The notes beneath the pieces are model-generated. The model did no database searches. It saw nothing but the letters and a program-made list of their open reading frames with translations, and was not told the DNA's origin. This document shows, piece after piece, positions 1 through 9,241 of a stretch of 23,420 nucleotides of DNA (position 1 is the first letter of the stretch; each line of letters opens with the position of its first letter). The translations under genes were made by a program, and so were the position numbers. This stretch comes from JBBSTY01 sp038235385 (GTDB lineage: Bacteria; Actinomycetota; Acidimicrobiia; Acidimicrobiales; Acidimicrobilacustridaceae): assembly GCA_038235385.1 (NCBI GenBank), contig JBBSTY010000057.1, positions 1-23,420 on the forward strand, in the 5' to 3' direction.

Positions 1-972
1 AAGGGCGAGGTCCCCGATCCGTCCACCGCCGACTCCGAGGAGTTCGAGTACGTCCTGGCCCTGCTCGGCAGGACCCTCGCCGAGGAACCGAAGCTGTGGC
101 ACGGCGTGGCCGACGGCCTCAAGGGCGTCACCGAGGAGACCACCACCGGTGTCCACCGCCTCTACCAGATGGAGGTCGCCGGAACGTTGCTCTTCCCGGC
201 GATCAACGTCAACGACTCGGTGACCAAGTCCAAGTTCGACAACCTCTACGGGTGTCGCCACTCGCTCGTCGACGGCATCAACCGCGCCACCGACGTCATG
301 ATCGGCGGCAAGGTCGCGCTGGTGATGGGCTACGGCGACGTCGGCAAGGGCTGCGCCACGTCGTTGCGGGGCCAGGGCGCGCGGGTGATCATCACCGAGA
401 TCGACCCCATCTGCGCGTTGCAGGCCGCCATGGAGGGCTACGAGGTCAAGCGGCTCGAGGACGTCATCGACCAGGTCGACATCTTCGTGACCGCCACCGG
501 CAACTTCAACATCATCACCGCCGAGCACATGGGCAAGATGAAGCACCAGGCGATCGTCGGCAACATCGGTCACTTCGACAACGAGATCGACATGGCCGGT
601 CTGGCCAAGATGAGCGACGTCCAGCGCATCAACATCAAGCCCCAGGTCGACGAGTACGTCTTCCCCGACGGGCACTCGGTGATCGTGCTGGCCGAGGGTC
701 GGCTGCTGAACCTCGGCTGCGCCACCGGCCACCCGAGCTTCGTGATGTCGGCGAGCTTCTCCAACCAGGTGATCGCCCAGATCGAGCTGTACGGCCACCC
801 CGAGACCTACGAGAACAAGGTGTACGTGCTCCCCAAGCACCTCGACGAGAAGGTCGCCCGGCTCCACCTCGACGCCCTCGGCGTGCGTCTCACCGAGCTC
901 ACCGAGGACCAGTCTGCGTACCTCGGCATCCCCCAGAGCGGCCCGTTCAAGTCCGAGCACTACCGGTACTGA
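1..972 (+). CDS. sahH: S-adenosylhomocysteine hydrolase (adenosylhomocysteinase), 3' part
   Basis: Hydrolyses S-adenosylhomocysteine to homocysteine and adenosine in the cytoplasm, removing the product inhibitor of methyltransferases. The reading frame is open from base 1, so the start lies upstream; 323 residues are visible. What is seen: the NAD-binding motif GYGDVGKG at visible residues 110-117, the preceding HSLVDGINRATDVMIGGK segment, the GNIGHFDNEID segment, and the family's hallmark C-terminus ending in K-S-E-H-Y-R-Y just before TGA at 970-972. The family is usually about 430-495 residues, so roughly the N-terminal third is missing, only because the window cuts it. It converges on the FlgM-like gene on the other strand, with palindromic structures between. 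Identification is very secure. Any upstream riboswitch or operon partner is outside the window. Confidence 0.97.
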   Translation, partial: KGEVPDPSTADSEEFEYVLALLGRTLAEEPKLWHGVADGLKGVTEETTTGVHRLYQMEVAGTLLFPAINVNDSVTKSKFDNLYGCRHSLVDGINRATDVMIGGKVALVMGYGDVGKGCATSLRGQGARVIITEIDPICALQAAMEGYEVKRLEDVIDQVDIFVTATGNFNIITAEHMGKMKHQAIVGNIGHFDNEIDMAGLAKMSDVQRINIKPQVDEYVFPDGHSVIVLAEGRLLNLGCATGHPSFVMSASFSNQVIAQIELYGHPETYENKVYVLPKHLDEKVARLHLDALGVRLTELTEDQSAYLGIPQSGPFKSEHYRY

Positions 973-1026
973 GCGCCGGCGCCGCGGCGCCGACTCGACC
1001 CGAACCGCGGTTCGGTGGATGGGTGC

Positions 1027-1052
1027 GACGGGGACCCGCACGGGTCCCCGTC
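1027..1052. terminator. Hairpin between convergent sahH and flgM-like genes
   Basis: A perfect 11-bp stem (GACGGGGACCC with GGGTCCCCGTC) closes a 4-base loop GCAC. It sits between two convergent genes, as expected for a bidirectional terminator, though no T-tract follows on either strand. A separate perfect 16-base palindrome, CCGAACCGCGGTTCGG, lies just before it at 1000-1015. The termination role is inferred from position and stem strength. Confidence 0.55.
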
Positions 1053-1059
1053 CTCGCGT

Positions 1060-1347
1060 TCAGGGAGCGGCGGCGAGCCGGTCGCAGACGATGCGTCCAA
1101 CGATGCGGTTGGCCAGCTCGTCGGGAGTCGGTGCACATCCGGTCTCGAGCCGGTCGCGCGCCTCCGCGAGACGATCGGGTCGCAGCGACGGACCGTGGCC
1201 GAGACCCTCGAGCAGGCCGTCGGGCAGATCGTGGAGCAGCCGGTCGAGGGATTCCCGGGTGATGGACGGGGGGCGCAGGCGTTCGCCGGGTGACGAGCGC
1301 TGCAGGGCCGCGAGGGTCCGCTCCACCTGGATGTCAGTGGGTTGCAT
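1060..1347 (-). CDS. Small FlgM-like (anti-sigma-28-like) protein
   Basis: A 95-residue cytoplasmic protein with no membrane segment. The C-terminal half (about residues 55-92) reads R-P-D-R-L-A-E-A-R-D-R-L-E-T-G, then T-P-D-E-L-A-N-R-I-V. By eye this follows the C-terminal helix pattern of FlgM anti-sigma factors (V..lk..I..G.Y.v....iA..ll). FlgM binds and inhibits the flagellar sigma factor FliA/SigD until the hook is complete. ATG at 1345-1347 is the start; a GGAGAG lies 13 bases upstream, slightly far. It follows comF on the same strand with a 58-base gap, so the two are probably cotranscribed. comF next to flgM is also the Bacillus arrangement, which supports the call, but no other flagellar gene is in the window. 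Alternative: an unrelated small helical protein. Confidence 0.45.
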   Translation of the reverse strand: MQPTDIQVERTLAALQRSSPGERLRPPSITRESLDRLLHDLPDGLLEGLGHGPSLRPDRLAEARDRLETGCAPTPDELANRIVGRIVCDRLAAAP

Positions 1348-1405
1348 GGACGATCCGTTTCTCTCCGTGAGGGTCCGCCGGTTCCTTCCTTGCCATCTTC
1401 GGCTG

Positions 1406-2035
1406 TCATCGGCCGGAGCTTGAGCCCGTTTCGCGCGAAGCGTGAGAATCGGACGCGTCCGGCGGCGAGGTCACGGCGGCGACCAGACCGTGCACCTCCG
1501 CCGCGCCACCCTGGCGGAGGGCGATCGCGGCCTCGGTGAGCGTCGCGCCCGTCGTGGGCACATCGTCGACGAGCAGCACCGGCCCGTGCGCGGCGCCGAG
1601 CGCGCGGAAGCTCGGGCCGATCAGGCGGCCGGCGCGGTCCCGACCGACCTGCGCGGTGCCGGGAGCTCGGTCGAGCCGCCGCTGGCACGGGAGGCCGAGC
1701 GTCCGACCGATCCTGACGGCGAGCAGCTCCGCCTGATCGAAGCCTCGGGCGCGGCGCCGGACCCCGGTGGTGGGGGCCCAGGTGACCGACGCCACCGACC
1801 CGGGGGCGAGCGTGGCCATGGCGTTCCCCACGAGCTCCACGAGCGAGCTGGTGCGCCGGTGCTTGAGCGCGAGGACGACGGCGCGGCCGTCGTCGTCGTA
1901 GCGGAGCAGCCCGCGGCACGATGCGAGTCCGGTGGTCGCTCCCACCGTCGGCGCCGGCCGGAGACGATCGACGCACGTGCGACAGAGCGGGCCGTCGCGG
2001 TGCCCGCACGAGATGCACCTGCGGTCGGTGAGCAT
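1406..2035 (-). CDS. comF: ComF family protein (phosphoribosyltransferase fold)
   Basis: ComF/GntX-type proteins have a phosphoribosyltransferase fold and, in naturally competent bacteria, take part in DNA uptake or processing; in most actinobacteria the role is unproven. Seen: an N-terminal zinc-ribbon-like pair C-I-S-C and C-R-T-C, the ComF segment Y-D-D-D-G-R-A-V-V-L-A-L-K-H-R, then V-T-W-A-P-T-T and R-R-A-R-G-F-D-Q-A-E-L-L-A, and the PRPP-binding motif V-L-L-V-D-D-V-P-T-T-G-A-T near the C-terminus. I chose ATG 2033-2035 (209 residues) because a TAGCGT box lies 7 bases before it and the first Cys then falls at residue 7, as usual for the family. An upstream in-frame ATG at 2063-2065 would give 219 residues. 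The C-terminal tail after the fold is Ser/Arg-rich and low in information. Confidence 0.9.
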   Translation of the reverse strand: MLTDRRCISCGHRDGPLCRTCVDRLRPAPTVGATTGLASCRGLLRYDDDGRAVVLALKHRRTSSLVELVGNAMATLAPGSVASVTWAPTTGVRRRARGFDQAELLAVRIGRTLGLPCQRRLDRAPGTAQVGRDRAGRLIGPSFRALGAAHGPVLLVDDVPTTGATLTEAAIALRQGGAAEVHGLVAAVTSPPDASDSHASRETGSSSGR

Positions 2036-2042
2036 GACCGCG

Positions 2043-2048
2043 ACGCTA
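2043..2048 (-). promoter_or_regulatory. Putative -10 box for comF, leaderless start
   Basis: On the minus strand TAGCGT (TANNNT type) ends 7 bases before the ATG at 2035. Transcription would begin at or next to the start codon. No -35 consensus is seen. This box is the main reason to prefer the shorter comF start. Confidence 0.4.
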
Positions 2049-2240
2049 CCGACCGGGTCCGACATCGCCGGCCCGGTGCAGGTCAGCGATGAATGTGGGT
2101 GATCACCCCCGCCGATCGTCGGGACCTCCTAGCATCGGCCGCGCACACACAGACGGCTTTCCCATCGGTTGCGGGGTGTCGAGTCTCGAAGGGTGCTTGC
2201 ACATCTGGCAGTCGGGGGACCTGCACGGAGGGATGAAGTC

Positions 2241-2546
2241 TTGGACATCACCATCAGCAGTCGACATGCCGACCTCTCGGAGGCGCTCGTCGCCACGACG
2301 CGTGAGAAGATCGCTCGCCTCGCCCGGCTCGGGAACGGGTTCCACCGGGCCGACGTGCACTTCTACGAGGAGCAGAACCCTCGGATCCCCGACCGAGAGG
2401 TCCTCGAGGTGTGGATGAACGGCTCGGGCCGACCCGTCGGCTGCAAGGTGACGGCGCCCGACGGCTTCGTCGCCATCGACCGTGCGGTGGAGAAGCTCGA
2501 GCAGCAGCTCGTCCGGATCAAGACGCGTCGGCTCGCGCACCAGTGA
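2241..2546 (+). CDS. hpf: Short ribosome hibernation promoting factor (HPF/RaiA family)
   Basis: Binds the 30S decoding centre/A-P site region in starvation and silences ribosomes. The protein begins L-D-I-T-I-S-S-R-H-A-D-L-S-E, the usual first strand of the family, followed by L-V-A-T-T-R-E-K-I-A-R-L and the central F-H-R-A-D-V-H-F-Y-E-E-Q-N segment. The start is TTG 2241: a strong GGAGGG at 2227-2232 lies 8 bases upstream, whereas the in-frame upstream extension to 2169 has no family sequence and overlaps this Shine-Dalgarno. At 101 residues it is the short form: the C-terminal dimerisation domain of long HPF (typical of many actinobacteria and Firmicutes) is absent, since TGA follows A-H-Q directly. 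It sits upstream of the regulator and secA, an arrangement also seen in Bacillus (hpf-secA-prfB). Divergent from comF. Confidence 0.88.
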   Translation: MDITISSRHADLSEALVATTREKIARLARLGNGFHRADVHFYEEQNPRIPDREVLEVWMNGSGRPVGCKVTAPDGFVAIDRAVEKLEQQLVRIKTRRLAHQ

Positions 2547-2571
2547 TGCTGGCCAGCCACACCTAGATCCT

Positions 2572-2631
2572 CCGACGCCTCGACTCCCGACGCCTCGCCG
2601 CCCGACGCCTCGCCGCCCGACGTCTGACGCT
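2572..2631. repeat. 15-bp tandem repeat, four units
   Basis: Units at 2572-2586, 2587-2601, 2602-2616 and 2617-2631. The two middle units are identical (CCGACGCCTCGCCGC); the outer two share the first 9 and 6 bases respectively and then drift. The array lies in the 168-base gap between hpf and the response regulator, in no convincing gene. The 15-base period is a multiple of three, but no translation here looks like a real protein. Confidence 0.8.
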
Positions 2632-2702
2632 CCGGTCGCCAGGGGCGGGTCGCTGGTCGCGGGAGATCGGCGTGATCTGGTCGGCGCCGCCACGTCGGAC
2701 GG

Positions 2703-2708
2703 TACGAT
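2703..2708 (+). promoter_or_regulatory. Putative -10 box of the response regulator, leaderless start
   Basis: TACGAT ends 6 bases before ATG 2715, placing transcription initiation at the A of the start codon. No Shine-Dalgarno precedes this ATG, which fits a leaderless mRNA. No clear -35 element. Confidence 0.45.
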
Positions 2709-2714
2709 CCGTCG

Positions 2715-3437
2715 ATGACCGGCCTCGACCAGAGCGGCGCGGCCGCGCCCGGATCCTTCGTCGAGCCGGGTCGGTGGCACAACGACATGATCACCGTGGT
2801 GGTCTGCGACGATCACGCCCTGCTCCGGCGACGCCTGCTGGTCATGCTCGAACGCGAGCCGGACATCGAGGTGATCGGCGAAGCGGCGGACGGCGAGCAC
2901 GGCATCGCGGTCTGCCGCGACCTGGCTCCCGACCTGGTGATCGTGGGCATGCGGGTGGACAACATCGGCGGACCCCGCACCTCGGCCGGTCTCCGTGAGC
3001 TCGTGCCGGTCACCCACGTCGTGATGCTCGTCACCCCCGAAGACGTCACCGACTCCGTGCGGGCCATCAAGGCCGGTGCCACCGGGTTCATCAACCGTGA
3101 GGTCCTCGACCAGGCACCCAGCGTGGTCCGGGCCGTGAGTGCCGGCGTGGCCGCGCTTCCGCCCCTCGTCGCCGGCGATCTGCTCCGTGAGCTGGCATCG
3201 GTGACGGGCCCGCCCGGCGAGGCTCTCACCGGTGATGCGACGGTGGCGGCGCGCGAGATCTCGTTGCTCGAGCACCTCGCCGCCGGCCAGTCGTACGCCG
3301 CGGCGGCCCGCGTGCTCGGGATCACCGATTCCACCGCCAAGAACCTCGTGGCCAACCGGATGGAGCGCCTGTACCAGGCGAGCCGCGACGACGCGGTGCA
3401 GTACGCGGTCCACGACCGGCTGCGTCCCACGACGTAG
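2715..3437 (+). CDS. LuxR/NarL-type response regulator with degenerate receiver (no phosphoacceptor Asp)
   Basis: A 240-residue DNA-binding regulator: receiver about residues 26-145, linker, then a LuxR-type helix-turn-helix (about 176-232: A-A-R-E-I-S-L-L-E-H-L-A-A-G, G-I-T-D-S-T-A-K-N-L-V). The acidic pair of the receiver is kept (C-D-D-H, D32-D33). The position of the phosphorylated Asp reads D-L-V-I-V-G-M-R-V, where family members have D-(L/V)-(V/I)-L-(L/M)-D-x-R-M, so Gly78 (codon 2946-2948) replaces Asp. The conserved Lys in G-(Y/F)-x-x-K is Arg128. It therefore probably works without phosphorylation, through dimerisation, ligand binding or constitutively. ATG 2715 is chosen because of the TACGAT box 6 bases before it; an internal ATG at 2787 would remove a 24-residue tail. 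No histidine kinase is adjacent. Target genes are unknown; secA lies 99 bases downstream. Confidence 0.85.
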   Translation: MTGLDQSGAAAPGSFVEPGRWHNDMITVVVCDDHALLRRRLLVMLEREPDIEVIGEAADGEHGIAVCRDLAPDLVIVGMRVDNIGGPRTSAGLRELVPVTHVVMLVTPEDVTDSVRAIKAGATGFINREVLDQAPSVVRAVSAGVAALPPLVAGDLLRELASVTGPPGEALTGDATVAAREISLLEHLAAGQSYAAAARVLGITDSTAKNLVANRMERLYQASRDDAVQYAVHDRLRPTT

Positions 3438-3520
3438 CGGCCCGAGAGGCATCGGACGGGCGCGACGGGTGGGTCCCGTCGACCCGCGGACCCCGGGACT
3501 CCCGGGCAGATCCGCGCCGA

Positions 3521-3526
3521 TACACT
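3521..3526 (+). promoter_or_regulatory. Putative -10 box for secA
   Basis: TACACT lies 10 bases before the secA ATG at 3537, so the leader would be zero to a few bases; no Shine-Dalgarno is seen in front of the ATG. Weak evidence on its own but the same layout recurs in this window. Confidence 0.35.
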
Positions 3527-3536
3527 CACGGACCTC

Positions 3537-6281
<2,745 letters not shown>

Positions 6282-6293
6282 TCGGAGCGAACC

Positions 6294-7418
6294 ATGCGTG
6301 ACTTCTCCGACGACCTCGCCGGGCTGCACAAGCGTCTCGAGGAGGCCGAGGGCTACCTCCGCATCGCCGACCTCCGGGCCAACCAGGCCCAGCTCGAGGT
6401 CGAGGCATCGCGCCCCGACCTCTGGGACGACGCCGACAACGCCCGGAAGGTCACGGGTGAGCTGAGCGAGCTCCTCGACGACATCGGCCTCTTCGAGCGG
6501 TTCGAGAGCGACCTCGACGATGCCGAGACGCTCGCCGACCTCGCTCGGGAGGAACACGACGAGTCCGTCGAGACCGAGGTCGCCGAGGCGCTCGCCGACC
6601 TCGACCGCCGCTTCGCCGAGCTCGAGCTCCGGGCGCTGTTCACGGGCGAGTGGGACGAGCACGACGCGGTGTGCTCGATCAACGCCGGGGCCGGAGGGGC
6701 CGACGCCCAGGACTGGGCCGAGATGATGCTGCGGATGTACCGCCGCTGGGCCGAGGCGCGTGGCTTCGACTTCGAGCTCCAGGAGGTCACCGCCGGGTCC
6801 GAGGCGGGGATCTCGTCCGCCACCTTCGGGGTGCGCGGGACCCACGCCTACGGGTTGCTCCGCTCGGAGAAGGGCACGCATCGGCTGGTGCGCATCGGTC
6901 CCTTCAACGCCCAGGGCAAGCGCCAGACCGCGTTCGCGGCCATGTCGGTGATCCCGTTGATCGAGGACGACAACCGCGAGATCGTCATCGACGACAAGGA
7001 TCTGCGCGTCGACGTGTACCGCTCGTCGGGTGCGGGCGGCCAGCACGTCAACGTCACCGACTCCGCCGTCCGACTCACGCACCTGCCCACCGGCATCGTC
7101 GTGTCGTGTCAGAACCAACGCAGCCAGCACCAGAACAAGGACAAGGCGATGCAGGTCCTCAAGGCCAAGCTCGCCGACCTCGAGCGCCAGCAGCGCGCCG
7201 CGGACATGGAACAGATCGCCGGCGCCAAGTCCGACATCGACTTCGGCACCCAGATCCGCTCGTACGTCATCCATCCCTACCAGATGGTCAAGGATCTGCG
7301 TTCAGGCCACGAGTCGGGCAATCCCGACCAGGTGCTCGACGGCGCGCTCGACCCCTTCATGGAGGCCTACCTCCAGTGGGAACGATCCGGCGCTGCCGCC
7401 GCCGGCGGCGACGAGTAG
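6294..7418 (+). CDS. prfB: Peptide chain release factor 2
   Basis: Recognises UGA and UAA stop codons and triggers peptide release. 374 residues, normal for RF2. Seen: the GGQ catalytic motif in S-S-G-A-G-G-Q-H-V-N (GGQ 248-250) and the following C-Q-N-Q-R-S-Q-H-Q-N-K. The stop-recognition tripeptide, SPF in typical RF2, reads Gly-Pro-Phe here (residues 202-204, codons GGT CCC TTC at 6897-6905, in H-R-L-V-R-I-G-P-F-N). Many bacteria have an in-frame TGA and +1 frameshift near codon 25; the homologous G-Y-L-R at 6351-6362 is GGC TAC CTC CGC with no stop, so this gene is read straight through, as is usual in actinobacteria. GGAG at 6284-6287 lies 6 bases before ATG. It follows secA closely and is closed off by a large hairpin. 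Confidence 0.97.
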   Translation: MRDFSDDLAGLHKRLEEAEGYLRIADLRANQAQLEVEASRPDLWDDADNARKVTGELSELLDDIGLFERFESDLDDAETLADLAREEHDESVETEVAEALADLDRRFAELELRALFTGEWDEHDAVCSINAGAGGADAQDWAEMMLRMYRRWAEARGFDFELQEVTAGSEAGISSATFGVRGTHAYGLLRSEKGTHRLVRIGPFNAQGKRQTAFAAMSVIPLIEDDNREIVIDDKDLRVDVYRSSGAGGQHVNVTDSAVRLTHLPTGIVVSCQNQRSQHQNKDKAMQVLKAKLADLERQQRAADMEQIAGAKSDIDFGTQIRSYVIHPYQMVKDLRSGHESGNPDQVLDGALDPFMEAYLQWERSGAAAAGGDE

Positions 7419-7424
7419 CACACC

Positions 7425-7496
7425 CCCCTTCCTTCCGAAATTGCGGCGCTGGAGCATCTCGACGATGCGCAGCGCCGCAATTTCGGAAGGGGTGGG
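7425..7496. terminator. Very long hairpin downstream of prfB
   Basis: Two perfectly complementary 20-base arms (7431-7450 and 7471-7490; outer ends CCTTCCGAAATT and AATTTCGGAAGG) surround a 20-base loop that itself folds (GCATC 7454-7458 with GATGC 7464-7468). Wobble and C-G pairs extend the stem outward to about 7425/7496. It is placed directly after prfB and ahead of the ftsE promoter region, so transcription termination is plausible, although no T-tract follows. The arms contain an A/T-rich core unlike the surrounding DNA, and their perfection suggests either a very strong terminator or a dispersed palindromic element. Confidence 0.75.
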
Positions 7497-7592
7497 CAGT
7501 GCCACCACCCGAGCGGGTCGAGGGTCTACCGTGGTCGACCGGCGCGAGCACCCGATGCGGCTGCACATGCGCGGACCGTCCCCCACCGTTTG

Positions 7593-7608
7593 GTAACCTT
7601 TTCGTAAC
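7593..7608 (+). promoter_or_regulatory. GTAAC direct repeat (11-bp period) and -10 box before ftsE
   Basis: The 16 bases GTAACCTTTTCGTAAC end immediately before the ftsE ATG at 7609. GTAAC occurs at 7593-7597 and 7604-7608, one helical turn apart, the geometry of OmpR/PhoB-family operators. It resembles the GTAAC-type direct repeats described for the actinobacterial regulator MtrA, which controls wall hydrolase and division genes. TAACCT at 7594-7599 also fits a -10 box 9 bases before ATG, giving a near-leaderless mRNA; no Shine-Dalgarno is seen. The assignment to MtrA is inference. Confidence 0.4.
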
Positions 7609-8286
<678 letters not shown>

Positions 8287-8302
8287 CCGAGAACGGACGG
8301 AC

Positions 8303-9199
8303 ATGGCCATCAAGCTCGAGTACGTCGCCCGCGAGACGGGCACCAACCTCAAGCGCAACTTCACCATCACGCTCGCCACGGTGATGACCGTCGCCGTGTC
8401 GCTGGCACTGGTCGGCGCGTCGCTGATGGCCCAGCAGGGCGTCGAACGAGCCACCAAGCGCTGGCAGGGCGGCATCGAGTTCATCGTGTTCCTCAACCCC
8501 AACGCGACCGATGACCAGATCACCGGCGTGGGTGCGGACCTCGAGGCCAACCCGCAGATCGAATCGGTGACCTTCGTGAACAAGGACGCCGCCTTCGCCG
8601 AGTTCAAGGAGCTGTTCCGCGACTCGCCCGAGATGATCGAGTCGGTGTCGCCCGAGATCCTCCCTGCCTCCTACCGGGTGGAGCCGATCGACAAGAACGC
8701 CGACATCGTCACGGCGCTGAGCGAGCAGTACAAGACCAAGCCAGGCGTCTCCGAGGTGGTGTCGGCCACCGAGACGATCCGGCTCGTGCAGCGCTTCAGC
8801 GAGTTCCTGACCCGGGGCATCCTGTTCGTGGCCATCTTCCTGCTCGGCGCGTCGGGCCTGCTGATCCTCAACACCATCCGCATGGCGATGTTCGCCCGGC
8901 GTCGCGAGATCGAGGTCATGAAGCTGGTCGGCGCCACCAACTGGTTCATCCGGGTCCCGTTCATGGTGGAGGGGCTGGTGCAGGGCGTCATCGGTGCCGT
9001 GCTCGCCATCGCCACCCTCGCCGTCGCCCGTCCCACGCTCGAGGGCTGGCTCCCGCCCGGCGATCAGATCCCGCTCCTGGCGGGAGTCGTCCCCCAGAGC
9101 TCGGACATGTTCCCGATCTACCTCCTGGTGGGTCTCGTCGGCTGTCTCGTCGGGGCCGCCGGAGCAGGGGTCGCAGTCACCCGGTTCCTCGACGTCTGA
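8303..9199 (+). CDS. ftsX: Cell division permease-like protein FtsX
   Basis: Membrane partner of FtsE that passes the ATPase cycle to an extracellular hydrolase or its activator. 298 residues. Hydrophobic segments at about 21-43, 172-192, 222-243 and 271-294 give the standard four-helix topology with a large extracellular domain (about 50-165) between helices 1 and 2; that domain is the part that contacts the hydrolase. The conserved cytoplasmic stretch R-R-R-E-I-E-V-M-K-L-V-G-A-T follows the second helix. GGACGG lies just before the ATG. The C-terminus ends T-R-F-L-D-V. Co-operonic with ftsE upstream and the M23 gene 42 bases downstream. Confidence 0.96.
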   Translation: MAIKLEYVARETGTNLKRNFTITLATVMTVAVSLALVGASLMAQQGVERATKRWQGGIEFIVFLNPNATDDQITGVGADLEANPQIESVTFVNKDAAFAEFKELFRDSPEMIESVSPEILPASYRVEPIDKNADIVTALSEQYKTKPGVSEVVSATETIRLVQRFSEFLTRGILFVAIFLLGASGLLILNTIRMAMFARRREIEVMKLVGATNWFIRVPFMVEGLVQGVIGAVLAIATLAVARPTLEGWLPPGDQIPLLAGVVPQSSDMFPIYLLVGLVGCLVGAAGAGVAVTRFLDV

Positions 9200-9241
9200 T
9201 CCGGACCACCAGCGCGGGAGGCGATTTCGATCGATACGTCT

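Noticed and set aside
978..991. GC palindrome GGCGCCGCGGCGCC as a terminator stem
   Set aside because: The two halves leave a loop of only two bases; the better hairpin is at 1027-1052.
2097..2108. Perfect 12-base palindrome GGGTGATCACCC in the comF/hpf divergent region
   Set aside because: Palindromes of this length are expected several times by chance in a window of this size, and no second copy or spacing supports an operator.
2572..2631. CRISPR-like array
   Set aside because: Units are only 15 bases, directly abutting, with no spacers; a simple tandem repeat explains it.
6351..6362. Programmed +1 frameshift site in prfB
   Set aside because: The homologous position reads GGC TAC CTC CGC with no in-frame TGA, and the frame is open from ATG to stop.
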